A stretch of 64,000 nucleotides of DNA from Bacilli bacterium. GTDB taxonomy: Bacteria; Bacillota_I; Bacilli_A; RF39; UBA660. Both the position numbers and the translations under genes were made by a program. How positions within the stretch are numbered: the stretch's first letter is position 1; each line of letters begins with the position of its first letter. The stretch lies in the NCBI GenBank assembly GCA_900769635.1, contig CAAGHJ010000014.1, forward strand, positions 20,490 through 84,489. Reading direction: 5' to 3'. The notes beneath the pieces are model-generated. The model had not been told where the DNA came from. It saw only the letters and a program-made list of their open reading frames with translations, and did not search any database. This document shows, piece by piece, positions 1 through 8,985 of this stretch.

Positions 1-1
1 T

Positions 2-154
2 CTAATAAACGAATTACCAACATACAAATATGAAGCTGTCCCAAACAATCCTTTACATAAAAGTAACAATATAGAGATATCATTCACTAAGGAAGAGTGG
101 ATGGGACTAAATGATATATTAAAGAGAGAACAAAACCGTAGTAACAATGGTTAG
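2..154 (+). CDS. 3' end of an unidentified protein
   Basis: An open frame enters from the left edge and runs 50 codons to a TAG at 152-154. The visible tail is hydrophilic and charged and ends in an Asn/Arg-rich stretch (ending NRSNNG). No domain can be named from so little. It is followed at once by an intrinsic terminator, which supports it being the real 3' end of a gene or operon. The start and most of the gene lie outside the window. Confidence 0.6.
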   Translation, partial: LINELPTYKYEAVPNNPLHKSNNIEISFTKEEWMGLNDILKREQNRSNNG

Positions 155-167
155 TTCTTTTTTTATT
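127..167 (+). terminator. Intrinsic terminator overlapping the upstream stop codon
   Basis: The arms AGAAC..AACC and GGTT..GTTCT pair and are followed by a T-rich run (TTCTTTTTTTATTT). The stop codon TAG of the upstream gene lies inside the 3' arm. It separates that gene from the mutS promoter. Confidence 0.6.
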
Positions 168-178
168 TCTCTTATCCC

Positions 179-207
179 TTTATTTTTAAGAAAATATCTG
201 CTATAAT
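179..207 (+). promoter_or_regulatory. Sigma-A-type promoter of mutS
   Basis: There is an extended -10 TGCTATAAT (199-207) with a weak TTTATT 17 bases upstream. Transcription would start near 213-215, after the upstream in-frame ATG at 210. This places the true mutS start further downstream. Confidence 0.6.
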
Positions 208-236
208 ATATGAAAAAGAAAGGAAGAAAATGCCCA

Positions 237-2774
237 ATGAAATTAAGTGAAGTAGACATAAATAAAGTCTCACCAATGATGAGACACTATATAGAATTAA
301 AACAAGAATACAAAGATGAAGTACTCTTTTATAGATTAGGAGATTTCTATGAAATGTTTTTTGAAGATGCTGAAGAAGTATCTCACACTCTTGAATTAAC
401 TCTAACCGGAAGGAATGCCGGATTAGACGAAAGAGTACCAATGTGTGGCATTCCTTATCACGCCAAAGATATATATATAGATAGATTAGTAAAACTAGGA
501 TATAAAATAGCAATATGTGAGCAAGTAGAAGACCCCAAAAGTGCCAAAGGAATAGTAAAAAGAGAAGTAACCGAAGTAATAAGTAGGGGAACCATAACCG
601 ATTCTTCAAGTTTAAACGAAAAAGAGAACAATTATATAGGAAGTATTATAACCACTGATAATAACTATATTTTAACATATAGCGATATAACAACAGGCGA
701 ACTCTATACCAAGACCATATTAAAAGATAGTGAAAAACTATTAAGTGAAGTTCAATTTTTAGACCTTGAAGAAATAATATTAGATACCAAAGTAGAAAGT
801 GCAGTCAAAGCAAATCTAAAAGAAGTTCAAAAGTTAACCGTAACTGTGTTAGATAACATTTATGAAAAAGAAGACTATAATTATCTCTTTCAAAACATAG
901 AAAAAAAGGAAATAATTACCTCCATAAAACACCTCTTATATTACTTAGTTGTAGTAGGAAAGCGTAACCTTGCCCATTTAAGACTCCCCAAAATAATAGA
1001 AGCATCTTCCACTCTAAAAATGGATATTCATACTAAGAGAAATCTTGAACTAACCGAAAACCTTAGATTAAAAGAAAAGACCTATTCATTACTTTGGCTC
1101 TTAGATAATACCAAAACCGCAATGGGAAGTAGAATGTTAAAAAAATATATTGAAACCCCTCTTGTCGATATAAATAAAATAAATGAAAGATATAATGTTG
1201 TAAGTACACTGATGACACAGTTCTTAATAAGTGAAGAATTAAGAGAATACCTATACAAAGTATATGACTTAGAACGCTTATCAGGAAAAATAGCCCTTGA
1301 AACCGCCAATGGCAAAGACTTAATTCAATTAAGAAATTCTCTAAGTATTCTTCCCCAAATAAATAGTCTCCTAAAAGAATTAAATTATCAAACCCTTCCC
1401 AATTTAGAAGAGTTATACAATCTATTAAATACTTCTATATATGAAGAACCACCAACCACCATAAAAGAAGGATACCTAATAAAAGAAGGCTATAATAAAG
1501 AACTAGACGAATTAAAAAGTCTCCGCAATGGTGGAAAAAACTTCATCGCCTCTTTTGAAACTTCCGAAAGAGAAAAAACAGGTATAAAAAATCTCAAAGT
1601 AGGTTATAACAAAGTCTTTGGCTATTATATAGAAGTATCCAAAGCAAATACATCTTTAGTAAAAGAAGAATACGGTTATGTAAGAAAACAAACACTTGCT
1701 AACTGCGAAAGATACATAAACAATACCCTCAAAGAAAAAGAAGCCCTTGTTCTTTCTGCGGAAGAAAAAATAATAACCCTAGAATATGAACTATTTACAA
1801 AAATAAGAAAACAATGTGCAAGTTACATACAGTCTCTCCAAGAAGCATCTCAAATAATAAGTGAAATAGATGTTTTACAAAGTTTTGCCAAAGTAAGTGA
1901 AAAGTACAAGTATGTAAGACCAACTCTAACTAAAGATCACATAATAAATATAAAATCATCACGTCATCCCGTTGTTGAACAAGTAATCAAAGACCAGTAT
2001 GTAGATAACGATATTCTAATGGATAAAGACACAAATATAATACTAATAACAGGACCAAATATGGCCGGAAAAAGTACCTATATGAGACAATTAGGAATAA
2101 TAGTCATAATGGCCCAAATAGGATGTTTCATCCCTGCTAAAGAAGCAACATTACCGATCTTTGACCAAATCTTTACCCGTATAGGAGCTTCCGATGACTT
2201 AGTAAGTGGTCAATCAACCTTTATGGTCGAAATGCTAGAATCTGCTAATGCCATCACCAATGCTACTCAAAATAGTCTTATACTATTTGATGAATTAGGC
2301 CGTGGAACAGCGACCTTTGACGGAATGAGTCTTGCCCAATCCATTCTCGAATACATTTCCAAAAAAGTCAGATGCAAAACAATGTTCTCAACCCATTATC
2401 ACGAATTAACTGACCTCGAAGAGAATTTAACCAATTTAAAAAACTACCACGTATCTTGCATCGAAAAAGACGGCAATCTAACCTTTCTCCATAAAGTCAA
2501 AAAAGGATGTGTCGATAAAAGCTACGGTATAAATGTAGCCCGTCTTGCCGGATTACCACCCGAAGTAATAGAACGAGCTAACGAAATACTAAAAATATAC
2601 GAAGCCAAAGAAGAAGGCCGTGATGTAATTATTCAAACAACCCTTCCCCTCGATTTCAAAGAAGAGAAAAATAATATTGAAGAAAAAATCAAGACTTTAA
2701 ACATCCTCGATATGACGCCAATGCAAGCCCTAAATACCCTTTACGAACTTCGTGAGGAGGTCATTCAAAAATGA
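237..2774 (+). CDS. mutS: DNA mismatch repair ATPase MutS
   Basis: MutS recognises mismatches and small loops in newly replicated DNA and recruits the repair machinery. The 845-residue protein has the N-terminal mismatch-binding domain with the Phe-x-Glu-type region (YRLGDFYEMFF), the core/clamp helices, and a C-terminal ABC-type ATPase with Walker A GPNMAGKST (about residue 606) and Walker B/signature DELGRGTATFDG (about 684). I place the start at 237, not the in-frame ATG at 210: AAAGGAAG lies just before it and 210 would precede the transcription start. The gene overlaps the next one by ATGA. MutL, its usual neighbour, does not follow, so mutL must lie elsewhere or be missing. Confidence 0.97.
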   Translation: MKLSEVDINKVSPMMRHYIELKQEYKDEVLFYRLGDFYEMFFEDAEEVSHTLELTLTGRNAGLDERVPMCGIPYHAKDIYIDRLVKLGYKIAICEQVEDPKSAKGIVKREVTEVISRGTITDSSSLNEKENNYIGSIITTDNNYILTYSDITTGELYTKTILKDSEKLLSEVQFLDLEEIILDTKVESAVKANLKEVQKLTVTVLDNIYEKEDYNYLFQNIEKKEIITSIKHLLYYLVVVGKRNLAHLRLPKIIEASSTLKMDIHTKRNLELTENLRLKEKTYSLLWLLDNTKTAMGSRMLKKYIETPLVDINKINERYNVVSTLMTQFLISEELREYLYKVYDLERLSGKIALETANGKDLIQLRNSLSILPQINSLLKELNYQTLPNLEELYNLLNTSIYEEPPTTIKEGYLIKEGYNKELDELKSLRNGGKNFIASFETSEREKTGIKNLKVGYNKVFGYYIEVSKANTSLVKEEYGYVRKQTLANCERYINNTLKEKEALVLSAEEKIITLEYELFTKIRKQCASYIQSLQEASQIISEIDVLQSFAKVSEKYKYVRPTLTKDHIINIKSSRHPVVEQVIKDQYVDNDILMDKDTNIILITGPNMAGKSTYMRQLGIIVIMAQIGCFIPAKEATLPIFDQIFTRIGASDDLVSGQSTFMVEMLESANAITNATQNSLILFDELGRGTATFDGMSLAQSILEYISKKVRCKTMFSTHYHELTDLEENLTNLKNYHVSCIEKDGNLTFLHKVKKGCVDKSYGINVARLAGLPPEVIERANEILKIYEAKEEGRDVIIQTTLPLDFKEEKNNIEEKIKTLNILDMTPMQALNTLYELREEVIQK

Positions 2775-3481
2775 AAGCCCTAATAACCGGAATAACATCC
2801 GATCTTGGTCTTGCCTTTGCACGAAAACTAGTTGAGGAAGGGTACACTATTGTAGGTACATACCATAATAACCAAAACAAAGCCCTTGCTATAAAAGAAG
2901 AAATAAAAGACAAAATAGAACTATATAAAGTAGATTTAACAAGCGAAGAAGAGATCAAATATTTATGTACCACCATAAGTGACATAGATGTACTAATAAA
3001 TAATGCCTGTACATATCACGATTGTTCCCTCGAAGAAAAAACCAAAACCAATTTTATAGATACACTCGAAGTAAATCTCATAGCTCCCTTCCTATTAATA
3101 AAATACCTATCCCCAAATATGCAAAAAGGCCATATCATAAACATATCATCAACTGATGCCATAAATACATACAACGAAATAAATTTCGATTATGCCAGTT
3201 CCAAAGCCGGACTAATAACCCTAACCAAAGCCCTTAGTCAAAGTTTACCCAATATAAAATTATATACCATAACGCCCAATTGGATAAATACCCAAACTAC
3301 TAAGGAATTATCACCATTCTATCTTAAAGAAGAACTAAAAAAATCCGGTCAAACTAGACTAATAGAACCCACAGAACTATCACAAATACTATATAACATA
3401 ATAAAAGAAAACACCCTAAAATCAGGAACCAATATAATAGTAGACATAAAAAACAAAAAATTGGAGGTCAAATATGAATAA
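2771..3481 (+). CDS. Short-chain dehydrogenase/reductase (SDR)
   Basis: A 236-residue classical SDR, a soluble NAD(P)-dependent oxidoreductase. The N-terminal glycine motif reads TGITSDLG (usual TGxxxGxG), NNA occurs near residue 77, and the catalytic triad is Ser (ISS, about 126), Tyr and Lys (YASSK, about 140-144). It resembles 3-oxoacyl-ACP reductases (FabG), but nearby genes are not fatty acid genes, so the substrate is unknown. It overlaps mutS (ATGA) at the front and the next gene by 8 bases, so translation of the three genes is probably coupled. Confidence 0.88.
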   Translation: MKALITGITSDLGLAFARKLVEEGYTIVGTYHNNQNKALAIKEEIKDKIELYKVDLTSEEEIKYLCTTISDIDVLINNACTYHDCSLEEKTKTNFIDTLEVNLIAPFLLIKYLSPNMQKGHIINISSTDAINTYNEINFDYASSKAGLITLTKALSQSLPNIKLYTITPNWINTQTTKELSPFYLKEELKKSGQTRLIEPTELSQILYNIIKENTLKSGTNIIVDIKNKKLEVKYE

Positions 3482-4715
3482 AAATACCCTAGAATACATT
3501 CAAAAATGTGAAGAAAAATTACAAAAAAAATATCAAGAAATAGATAATATAAGTTTATACAATAGTAATAAAGTATTATCAGCTTTTCAAAAAAATAAAG
3601 TTTCAGAATCCCATTTTAACGGAACAACCGGTTATGGTTATAACGATGAAGGAAGAGATATCATTGAAAAAGTATACAAAGACATATTTGCAGCTGAGGA
3701 TGCCCTTGTTAGAACACAGTTCATCTCTGGAACTCACGCCATATCCACGACCCTTTTTGCCCTATTAAGACCAAATGATATAATGCTATCAATTTCCGGT
3801 AAACCTTATGACACTCTCGATGAAATAATAGGATTAAAAGAAAACCCTTCCTCCCTTAAAAGTTACGGTATAAAATATATGGAAATAGATTTAATAGAAA
3901 ACGATTTCAATTACGAAAAAATAAAAGAAGTCCTTACCCATAATAAAATAAAACTAATTGAAATCCAAAGAAGTAAAGGTTATTCCACAAGAGAAAGCCT
4001 AAGTATTGAAAAAATAGAAAAAGTCATAAAATACATAAAAAATATCGATAAAGATGTAATAATTATGATTGATAATTGCTATTGTGAGTTCGTAACAACC
4101 AAAGAACCAATTGAAGTAGGTGCTGATATAGCTGTTGGTTCCCTAATCAAAAATTTAGGTGGTGCTCTTGCCTCAAACGGAGGCTATGTTGTAGGAAGAG
4201 AAGACCTAGTAAATCTAGTATCAGAAAGATTAAATCCCCCTGGACAAGGCAAAGAAGTAGGACCATCACTTGGTGCCAACAAAGGGGTATTACAAGGACT
4301 GTTCCTTTCCCCAAATGTCGTAGCATCAGCTCTAAAAACAGCCCTCTTAACATCCCTAGTGATGGAAGAAAAAGGCTATAAAACCTCTCCAAAAAGTACC
4401 GATGAGAGAGTAGATATAGTACAAAATATAATCTTTGAAGACGCCAGTAAACTAATAAAATATTGCAAGTTAGTTCAAGCATCAAGTCCCATAGACTCCT
4501 TTGTTACTCCAGAGCCCTCTCCAATGCCAGGCTATACAGATAAAGTAATAATGGCTAGTGGTTCCTTTACACAAGGATCATCCATAGAACTTTCTGCTGA
4601 TGGCCCCCTAAGACCACCATACATAGCTTACCAGCAAGGAAGTATAACTTATGATTACGGAAAACTAATGGTTATGAAATTATATGAAAATATTGAAAAA
4701 AATATTGGCAATTAA
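3474..4715 (+). CDS. ynbB: YnbB-type PLP enzyme (methionine gamma-lyase / 'aluminium resistance' family)
   Basis: The 413-residue protein belongs to the fold-type I PLP-dependent Met_gamma_lyase family (PF06838), known in Bacillus as YnbB. Hallmarks are GTTGYGYND near residue 44, GTHAIS (about 88), a Cys-rich DNCYCEF segment (about 200), and the likely PLP lysine in GSLIKNLGG (about 226). C-terminal Gly/Ser-rich loops follow (SPMPGYTDKVIMASG). Family members are annotated as methionine gamma-lyases or cystathionine-type enzymes, but the physiological reaction is poorly established. It is the last gene of the mutS operon. The promoter of the following tRNA overlaps its 3' end. Confidence 0.88.
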   Translation: MNKNTLEYIQKCEEKLQKKYQEIDNISLYNSNKVLSAFQKNKVSESHFNGTTGYGYNDEGRDIIEKVYKDIFAAEDALVRTQFISGTHAISTTLFALLRPNDIMLSISGKPYDTLDEIIGLKENPSSLKSYGIKYMEIDLIENDFNYEKIKEVLTHNKIKLIEIQRSKGYSTRESLSIEKIEKVIKYIKNIDKDVIIMIDNCYCEFVTTKEPIEVGADIAVGSLIKNLGGALASNGGYVVGREDLVNLVSERLNPPGQGKEVGPSLGANKGVLQGLFLSPNVVASALKTALLTSLVMEEKGYKTSPKSTDERVDIVQNIIFEDASKLIKYCKLVQASSPIDSFVTPEPSPMPGYTDKVIMASGSFTQGSSIELSADGPLRPPYIAYQQGSITYDYGKLMVMKLYENIEKNIGN

Positions 4716-4733
4716 AAAAAAATATGATATAAT
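4705..4733 (+). promoter_or_regulatory. Promoter of tRNA-Leu(CAA)
   Basis: TTGGCA (4705-4710), 17 bases, then TGATATAAT (-10 at 4728-4733). The -35 lies inside the last codons of the upstream PLP-enzyme gene. Confidence 0.7.
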
Positions 4734-4744
4734 TAACTTGTAGT

Positions 4745-4830
4745 GCCAGCCTGGCGGAATTGGTAGACGCGATAGACTCAAAATCTATTATCAATTTGGT
4801 GTGAGGGTTCGAGTCCCTTGGCTGGTACCA
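4745..4830 (+). tRNA. tRNA-Leu (anticodon CAA)
   Basis: The acceptor stem GCCAGCC/GGCTGGT pairs with one G-T. The anticodon loop is CTCAAAA, giving CAA. A long variable arm typical of leucine tRNAs and an encoded 3' ACCA are present. Length 86. Confidence 0.95.
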
Positions 4831-4843
4831 ATTAAGAGTTATA

Positions 4844-4870
4844 AAGCCCTATAAAACGGGGCTTTTTATT
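4844..4870 (+). terminator. Intrinsic terminator after tRNA-Leu
   Basis: AAGCCC pairs with GGGCTT around a short A-rich loop and is followed by TTTTATT. It ends the tRNA transcript ahead of the pyruvate kinase promoter region. Confidence 0.75.
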
Positions 4871-4931
4871 GCAGTTTACAAACCAAAAATTGTGGTATCA
4901 TTATAACTACACAAAAGAAAGGAAGATAACA

Positions 4932-6344
4932 ATGAAAAAAACCAAAATAATATGTAGCATAGGCCCAGCAAGCACTAACTGGGAAACATTCAAATCCCTA
5001 GTCCTTGCCGGAATGAATGTTGCACGTATAAATTTCTCTCATGCTAGCCTAGAAGAAAGAGAAACCGTAGAAAAACTAATAAAAAGAGCAAGGGAAGAAC
5101 TAAAAATACCCATTGCTACCCTATATGATACCAAAGGACCTGATCTAAGAACAGGAGACTTTGAAGGCGGAAAAATCGATCTCGTAAAAGGAAATACCAT
5201 AAAACTATATGAAAAGCCCGACGAAGAAAAATTAGGAACCAATAAAGAAATATACCTAAACTATAAAAATGTCCTAAAAGATATAAAATTAGGCCAAACA
5301 ATACTTCTTGATGATGGCTTCTATAAACTAATAGTAACAGGAATAGAAGAAAGTGGAGTAGAGTGCCTTATCCAAAATTCCGGTACCATAAAATCCCGAA
5401 GAGGTGTATGTATGCCAGGAATGCACTTAAATATTCCCTTTATATCCAAAGAAGACGAAGAAGACATCAAGTATGCTTGTGAAAAAGACGGTGACTTCTT
5501 AGCCGTATCCTTCGTAAATACAGCTGCTGAATTAAGAGAAGTAAGAGAACTATGCAAAAAGTACGGTCGTGAAGATATGCAAATAATAGCCAAAGTCGAA
5601 ACCCAATTTGGTGTAGACAATCTCGAAGAAATCGTTCAAGAAAGCGATTACATAATGGTAGCTCGCGGAGATTTATCAATCGAAACCGGTGTCGAAAACC
5701 TCCCTCTCTATCAAGCACGAATGATAGATATGTGTCACGACTACGGCAAAGGCGTAATCGTAGCTACCCAAATGATGTACTCAATGAAGACCAATATCAG
5801 ACCAACAAACGCCGAAGTAACCGATGTAGCCGGAGCCGTAATGGCTGGATGTGATGCCATTATGACCAGTGACGAAACAACAATCGGTTCATACCCCGTT
5901 GAAACCGTCAAAACAATGACTTCCATCTGTGAAAACGTTGAAGAAATAACCAAATACAATCTCGAAGATTACAAATTAAGAGGAACAGATATCCATAATA
6001 CCATTGCCAAATGTGCAACTAAGGCTACTACTGAACTAAATATCAAAGCCATTGTTGCAAGTACCCTAACCGGCAAAACAGCTCTCGACATCTCATCCCT
6101 TCGCCCCTCATCATTTATCGTTGCTACCGTAACTAGCGAAAAAGTAGCTCGCCTTCTTTCCCTAAAATGGGGTGTATATTCATATATCGTTCCCCTAGCT
6201 AGCACTACCGATAACATAGTAAAACAAGGAGTAGACGCTGCCAAAACCCTCCTCGATTTAGAACCAAAGGACCTCGTTGTTGTAGTCGGAGGTTTCCCAA
6301 AAGAAGCCCACACCAACTTCCTAAAAATTCAAGAAATAAATTAA
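4932..6344 (+). CDS. pyk: Pyruvate kinase (divergent)
   Basis: Pyruvate kinase converts phosphoenolpyruvate and ADP to pyruvate and ATP, the last step of glycolysis. The 470-residue protein starts at the ATG behind GAAAGGAAG. The family framework is present: KIICSIGPAS near the N terminus, MNVARINFSH (about 30), DTKGPDLRTG (about 72), MPGMHLNIP, the KVET active-site segment (about 219), MVARGDLS and ATQMM. Several normally near-invariant positions differ: MTSDETTIGSYP replaces the usual MLSGETA-x-G-x-YP, QMMYSM replaces QMLESM, and KVETQFG replaces KIENQEG. The C-terminal regulatory domain is present, but the extra PEP-binding domain of Bacillus enzymes is absent. The lysine and acidic metal ligands look kept, so it is probably active. 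Confidence 0.9.
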   Translation: MKKTKIICSIGPASTNWETFKSLVLAGMNVARINFSHASLEERETVEKLIKRAREELKIPIATLYDTKGPDLRTGDFEGGKIDLVKGNTIKLYEKPDEEKLGTNKEIYLNYKNVLKDIKLGQTILLDDGFYKLIVTGIEESGVECLIQNSGTIKSRRGVCMPGMHLNIPFISKEDEEDIKYACEKDGDFLAVSFVNTAAELREVRELCKKYGREDMQIIAKVETQFGVDNLEEIVQESDYIMVARGDLSIETGVENLPLYQARMIDMCHDYGKGVIVATQMMYSMKTNIRPTNAEVTDVAGAVMAGCDAIMTSDETTIGSYPVETVKTMTSICENVEEITKYNLEDYKLRGTDIHNTIAKCATKATTELNIKAIVASTLTGKTALDISSLRPSSFIVATVTSEKVARLLSLKWGVYSYIVPLASTTDNIVKQGVDAAKTLLDLEPKDLVVVVGGFPKEAHTNFLKIQEIN

Positions 6345-6345
6345 G

Positions 6346-6372
6346 ATACCCCTAATCAAGGGTGCCTTTTTA
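6346..6372. terminator. Terminator between convergent pyk and arginase
   Basis: ACCC/GGGT arms around an 8-base loop are followed by a T run on the plus strand. The hairpin overlaps the last codons of the opposing arginase gene, a tight convergent arrangement. Confidence 0.55.
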
Positions 6373-7201
6373 GTGTGCCATTCATAAAAATCCCAATCAG
6401 TTCCACGCAAATGTCTCGCGTCCTATTATCTATATCTAAAAGAGGATTAAATTCAACTATGTCTAGCGACACAACTTCCTTTTTTGCTTGTATTATATCC
6501 ATTACCCTACGGGCACTCTCTAAATCAATCCCCCTATCTTCTGGAATAGACACCCCCATAGCAATATCTGGATCAATAACATCCATATCAAAACTAATAT
6601 GAATAAATTTACATTTAAGATAATCAAAAGCCTTAAACATAGCCTTTACAATCCCAATCTCTCTAATCTCCTCATCACTAATAACCATTATTCCCGCATC
6701 TCTAATATTAACAAGTTCCTTCTCATCAATACTTCTCGTCCCAACCATCACCACATTCTCTCTCTTAATAAAATTATCACTAATACCATTTCTAAGAACA
6801 CCATTTCCATATCCACAGAGTGTAGCTAGAGGCATCCCGTGAATGTTCCCCGTTTCACTGCTCTCAAAAGTATTAAAATCAGCGTGAGCATCTATCCATA
6901 TAATCCCAACATCCCCATAAAAATCCAAAGCAGCTAACCCAGACCCAATCCCTAAACTATGATCACCGCCCAAAATAATCGGAAAATTACCATTTCTAAA
7001 AGATTCCCCAACATCCCTATATAAATCCCCATTAACCCCATTGATTCCGGCAATATCATTCTTAGAACCCATAGAGTTAACATCATAAATCTTCGCAAAC
7101 CCCTCCAAATCCAGTCTCTCCCTAATCACTCTCGGTCCCATCTCTGTTCCCATAACATTAACGCCCAAACTACTGTTCACACAAATTAAACTATATTTCA
7201 T
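6356..7201 (-). CDS. rocF: Arginase (ureohydrolase family)
   Basis: A 281-residue ureohydrolase that most likely hydrolyses arginine to ornithine and urea in the cytosol. The binuclear manganese motifs are intact: GGDHSLGIG (about 77), DAHADFNT (about 105) with GNIHGMPLA after it, and SFDMDVIDP (about 205). Length and motif spacing fit arginase better than agmatinase, though agmatinase or formiminoglutamase cannot be fully excluded. The start is preceded by AGGAGG. The gene lies just downstream of tRNA-Arg on the same strand, separated by a terminator. No other arginine-catabolism genes are adjacent. Confidence 0.85.
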   Translation of the reverse strand: MKYSLICVNSSLGVNVMGTEMGPRVIRERLDLEGFAKIYDVNSMGSKNDIAGINGVNGDLYRDVGESFRNGNFPIILGGDHSLGIGSGLAALDFYGDVGIIWIDAHADFNTFESSETGNIHGMPLATLCGYGNGVLRNGISDNFIKRENVVMVGTRSIDEKELVNIRDAGIMVISDEEIREIGIVKAMFKAFDYLKCKFIHISFDMDVIDPDIAMGVSIPEDRGIDLESARRVMDIIQAKKEVVSLDIVEFNPLLDIDNRTRDICVELIGIFMNGTLKRHP

Positions 7202-7209
7202 AATCCTCC

Positions 7210-7233
7210 TAAAAAAAAATCCCTAACGGATTT
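7210..7233 (-). terminator. Intrinsic terminator after tRNA-Arg
   Basis: Read on the minus strand: AAATCC, a 5-base loop, GGATTT, then a run of T. It lies between tRNA-Arg and the arginase start, so some read-through could feed the arginase gene. Confidence 0.7.
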
Positions 7234-7238
7234 AAAAA

Positions 7239-7315
7239 TGGCGTCCTTGGGCAGATTCGAACTGCCGACTTTCCGCTTAGGAGGCGGATACTCTATCCTG
7301 CTGAGTTACAAGGAC
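7239..7315 (-). tRNA. tRNA-Arg (anticodon CCT)
   Basis: The acceptor stem GTCCTTG/CAAGGAC is perfect, the anticodon loop CTCCTAA gives CCT, and the T arm GGCAGTTCGAATCTGCC and 3' GCCA are present. Length 77. Confidence 0.95.
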
Positions 7316-7327
7316 CTGACTAAACAC

Positions 7328-7357
7328 ATTATAGCACACATTCCCCTTAAAATACAA
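7328..7357 (-). promoter_or_regulatory. Promoter of tRNA-Arg
   Basis: On the minus strand: TTGTAT, 18 bases, TATAAT with an upstream TG (extended -10). Confidence 0.7.
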
Positions 7358-7516
7358 GAGAAAATGCAAAAGTTTACAAAAAATTTACACTTTAACACTG
7401 ACCCTATCGGGGGCAAATACCCAAAATTATCAAAACAAAAAATATCATTAACAAATAGTAAATAATCAAACAAATAAACAAAAACTGTGATATAATGAAA
7501 GAAAGGAGTGTGAAAA

Positions 7517-8173
7517 ATGCAAAAAAACAATCTAGTATGGGGCCTAGCCCTTGTCCTAATAGGAATAATCATTATGTTAAATGCCTTAAACATCATAAAC
7601 ATAAATCTCCTATTTACAGGTTGGTGGACTCTCTTTATCATCATACCAAGCCTTATCGGACTCATAAAAGATAAAGATAAAACCGGAAGTATCATCGGCC
7701 TATTAGTAGGAGTATCCCTATTACTATCCGTAAGAGGAATAGTAAAAATTGACCTAATATTAAAACTAATATTACCAAGTCTACTAATAATAATAGGCCT
7801 ATCAATGATGCTAAAAGGAACATTTACAGCAAAAACCAAAACAAATGCTACTACCAATAACCATTACTGTGCTACCCTTTCCGGACAAAAAATATCTCTT
7901 CCCAAAGAAAAATTTACCGGCTGTAAAGTAGATGCCATTTTTGGCGGCATAACCCTCGATTTAAGAGAAACAATTATTAAGGAAGACGCCATAATAGAAG
8001 CAAGTGCTATCTTCGGAGGAATAGATATCCTTGTTCCCGAAAACACAAATATAGTTTCCAAAGGAACCGCAATTTTCGGTGGAACCAATATAAAAAAAGA
8101 AAATGACGATACCAATAAATATACCATAACCATAAACGCAACCTGTATGTTTGGAGGCATTGACGTAAAATGA
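7517..8173 (+). CDS. LiaF-like membrane protein
   Basis: A 218-residue protein. The N-terminal half has four hydrophobic segments (about residues 5-25, 30-47, 52-70, 75-95). The C-terminal half is a soluble beta-rich domain with repeating FGGI/FGG motifs (IFGGITLDLRE, IFGGIDILVP, IFGGTNI, MFGGIDV), typical of the LiaF 'cell wall-active antibiotics response' domain (PF09922). In Bacillus, LiaF restrains the LiaRS envelope-stress two-component system, but no liaRS genes are adjacent, so the role here is inferred. An extended -10 TGTGATATAAT (to 7496) and AAAGGAGTG precede the start. It overlaps the next gene (ATGA). Confidence 0.8.
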   Translation: MQKNNLVWGLALVLIGIIIMLNALNIININLLFTGWWTLFIIIPSLIGLIKDKDKTGSIIGLLVGVSLLLSVRGIVKIDLILKLILPSLLIIIGLSMMLKGTFTAKTKTNATTNNHYCATLSGQKISLPKEKFTGCKVDAIFGGITLDLRETIIKEDAIIEASAIFGGIDILVPENTNIVSKGTAIFGGTNIKKENDDTNKYTITINATCMFGGIDVK

Positions 8174-8970
8174 CAACCACTCAAAAAATAATCAAAGCCT
8201 TTGCTATCATCCTTGCCATAGCCATAATAAGCGGTATCATATCAAGTATCATCAATATAGTAAGTTACTTCCTTCCCGAAAAAGAAACCATAGTAACCCC
8301 ATCCGATACCCAAGAATTAATACAATTATCCAATATAAATAACATAGAAATAGAACTAAATAGGGGCAAATTAAATATAGAAACAATACCAACTTCCCGT
8401 CCCCAAATAAGTATAGAAAATAAAAATATCAAATATACCGAAAAAAATGGAGTACTAAAAATAACCGAAAAAGGCCTAAACATTACCAAAGAAAATACCA
8501 TCCTTTTAAGGCTCCCCCAAAACACAGCACTAAATACAATAAAAATAAATTCCGGAGCCGGTGCCATTTACCTAAATAATGTAACAACCCAGTATCTAGA
8601 TTTAGATTTAGGAACTGGCAAAGTAAACATAAATAACATAAAAGTAACAAACGAAGCCGATATCGATGCCGGAGCCGGAAACCTTAGTATGACCAATTAC
8701 TACATAAACAAACTAGATTTAGACTTAGGAGTAGGAAACACAACCCTATTAGGCCTATTAGGAGCCGAATCCAAAATAGATTGTGGCCTCGGATCTCTTA
8801 ACCTTACCATACCAGAATCATTAACAAAATATGCCCTTGATATCGAAAAAGGAATTGGAGAAATAACCCTAAATGATGAAAAAATAACCCAAGAAGAATA
8901 CCAAACAAATGGAGAAATACCCCTCGAAATAGAAGGAGGAGTAGGGAACATAACCATAAAAACAAATTAG
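8170..8970 (+). CDS. DUF4097-type membrane-anchored beta-repeat protein
   Basis: The 266-residue protein has one N-terminal membrane helix (about 9-30) and then an extracytoplasmic repetitive beta domain. Short repeats of the LDLGxGxxxxxN and GAGNLS type recur, as in DUF4097/LiaX-like beta-helical proteins. It is translationally coupled to the LiaF-like gene. Together they form a two-gene envelope-stress or cell-surface module. The molecular function is unknown; the pairing is reminiscent of LiaF/LiaX-type daptomycin-response proteins, but that is inference from domain type. Confidence 0.7.
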   Translation: MTTTQKIIKAFAIILAIAIISGIISSIINIVSYFLPEKETIVTPSDTQELIQLSNINNIEIELNRGKLNIETIPTSRPQISIENKNIKYTEKNGVLKITEKGLNITKENTILLRLPQNTALNTIKINSGAGAIYLNNVTTQYLDLDLGTGKVNINNIKVTNEADIDAGAGNLSMTNYYINKLDLDLGVGNTTLLGLLGAESKIDCGLGSLNLTIPESLTKYALDIEKGIGEITLNDEKITQEEYQTNGEIPLEIEGGVGNITIKTN

Positions 8971-8985
8971 AAAGAAGGAATAATA

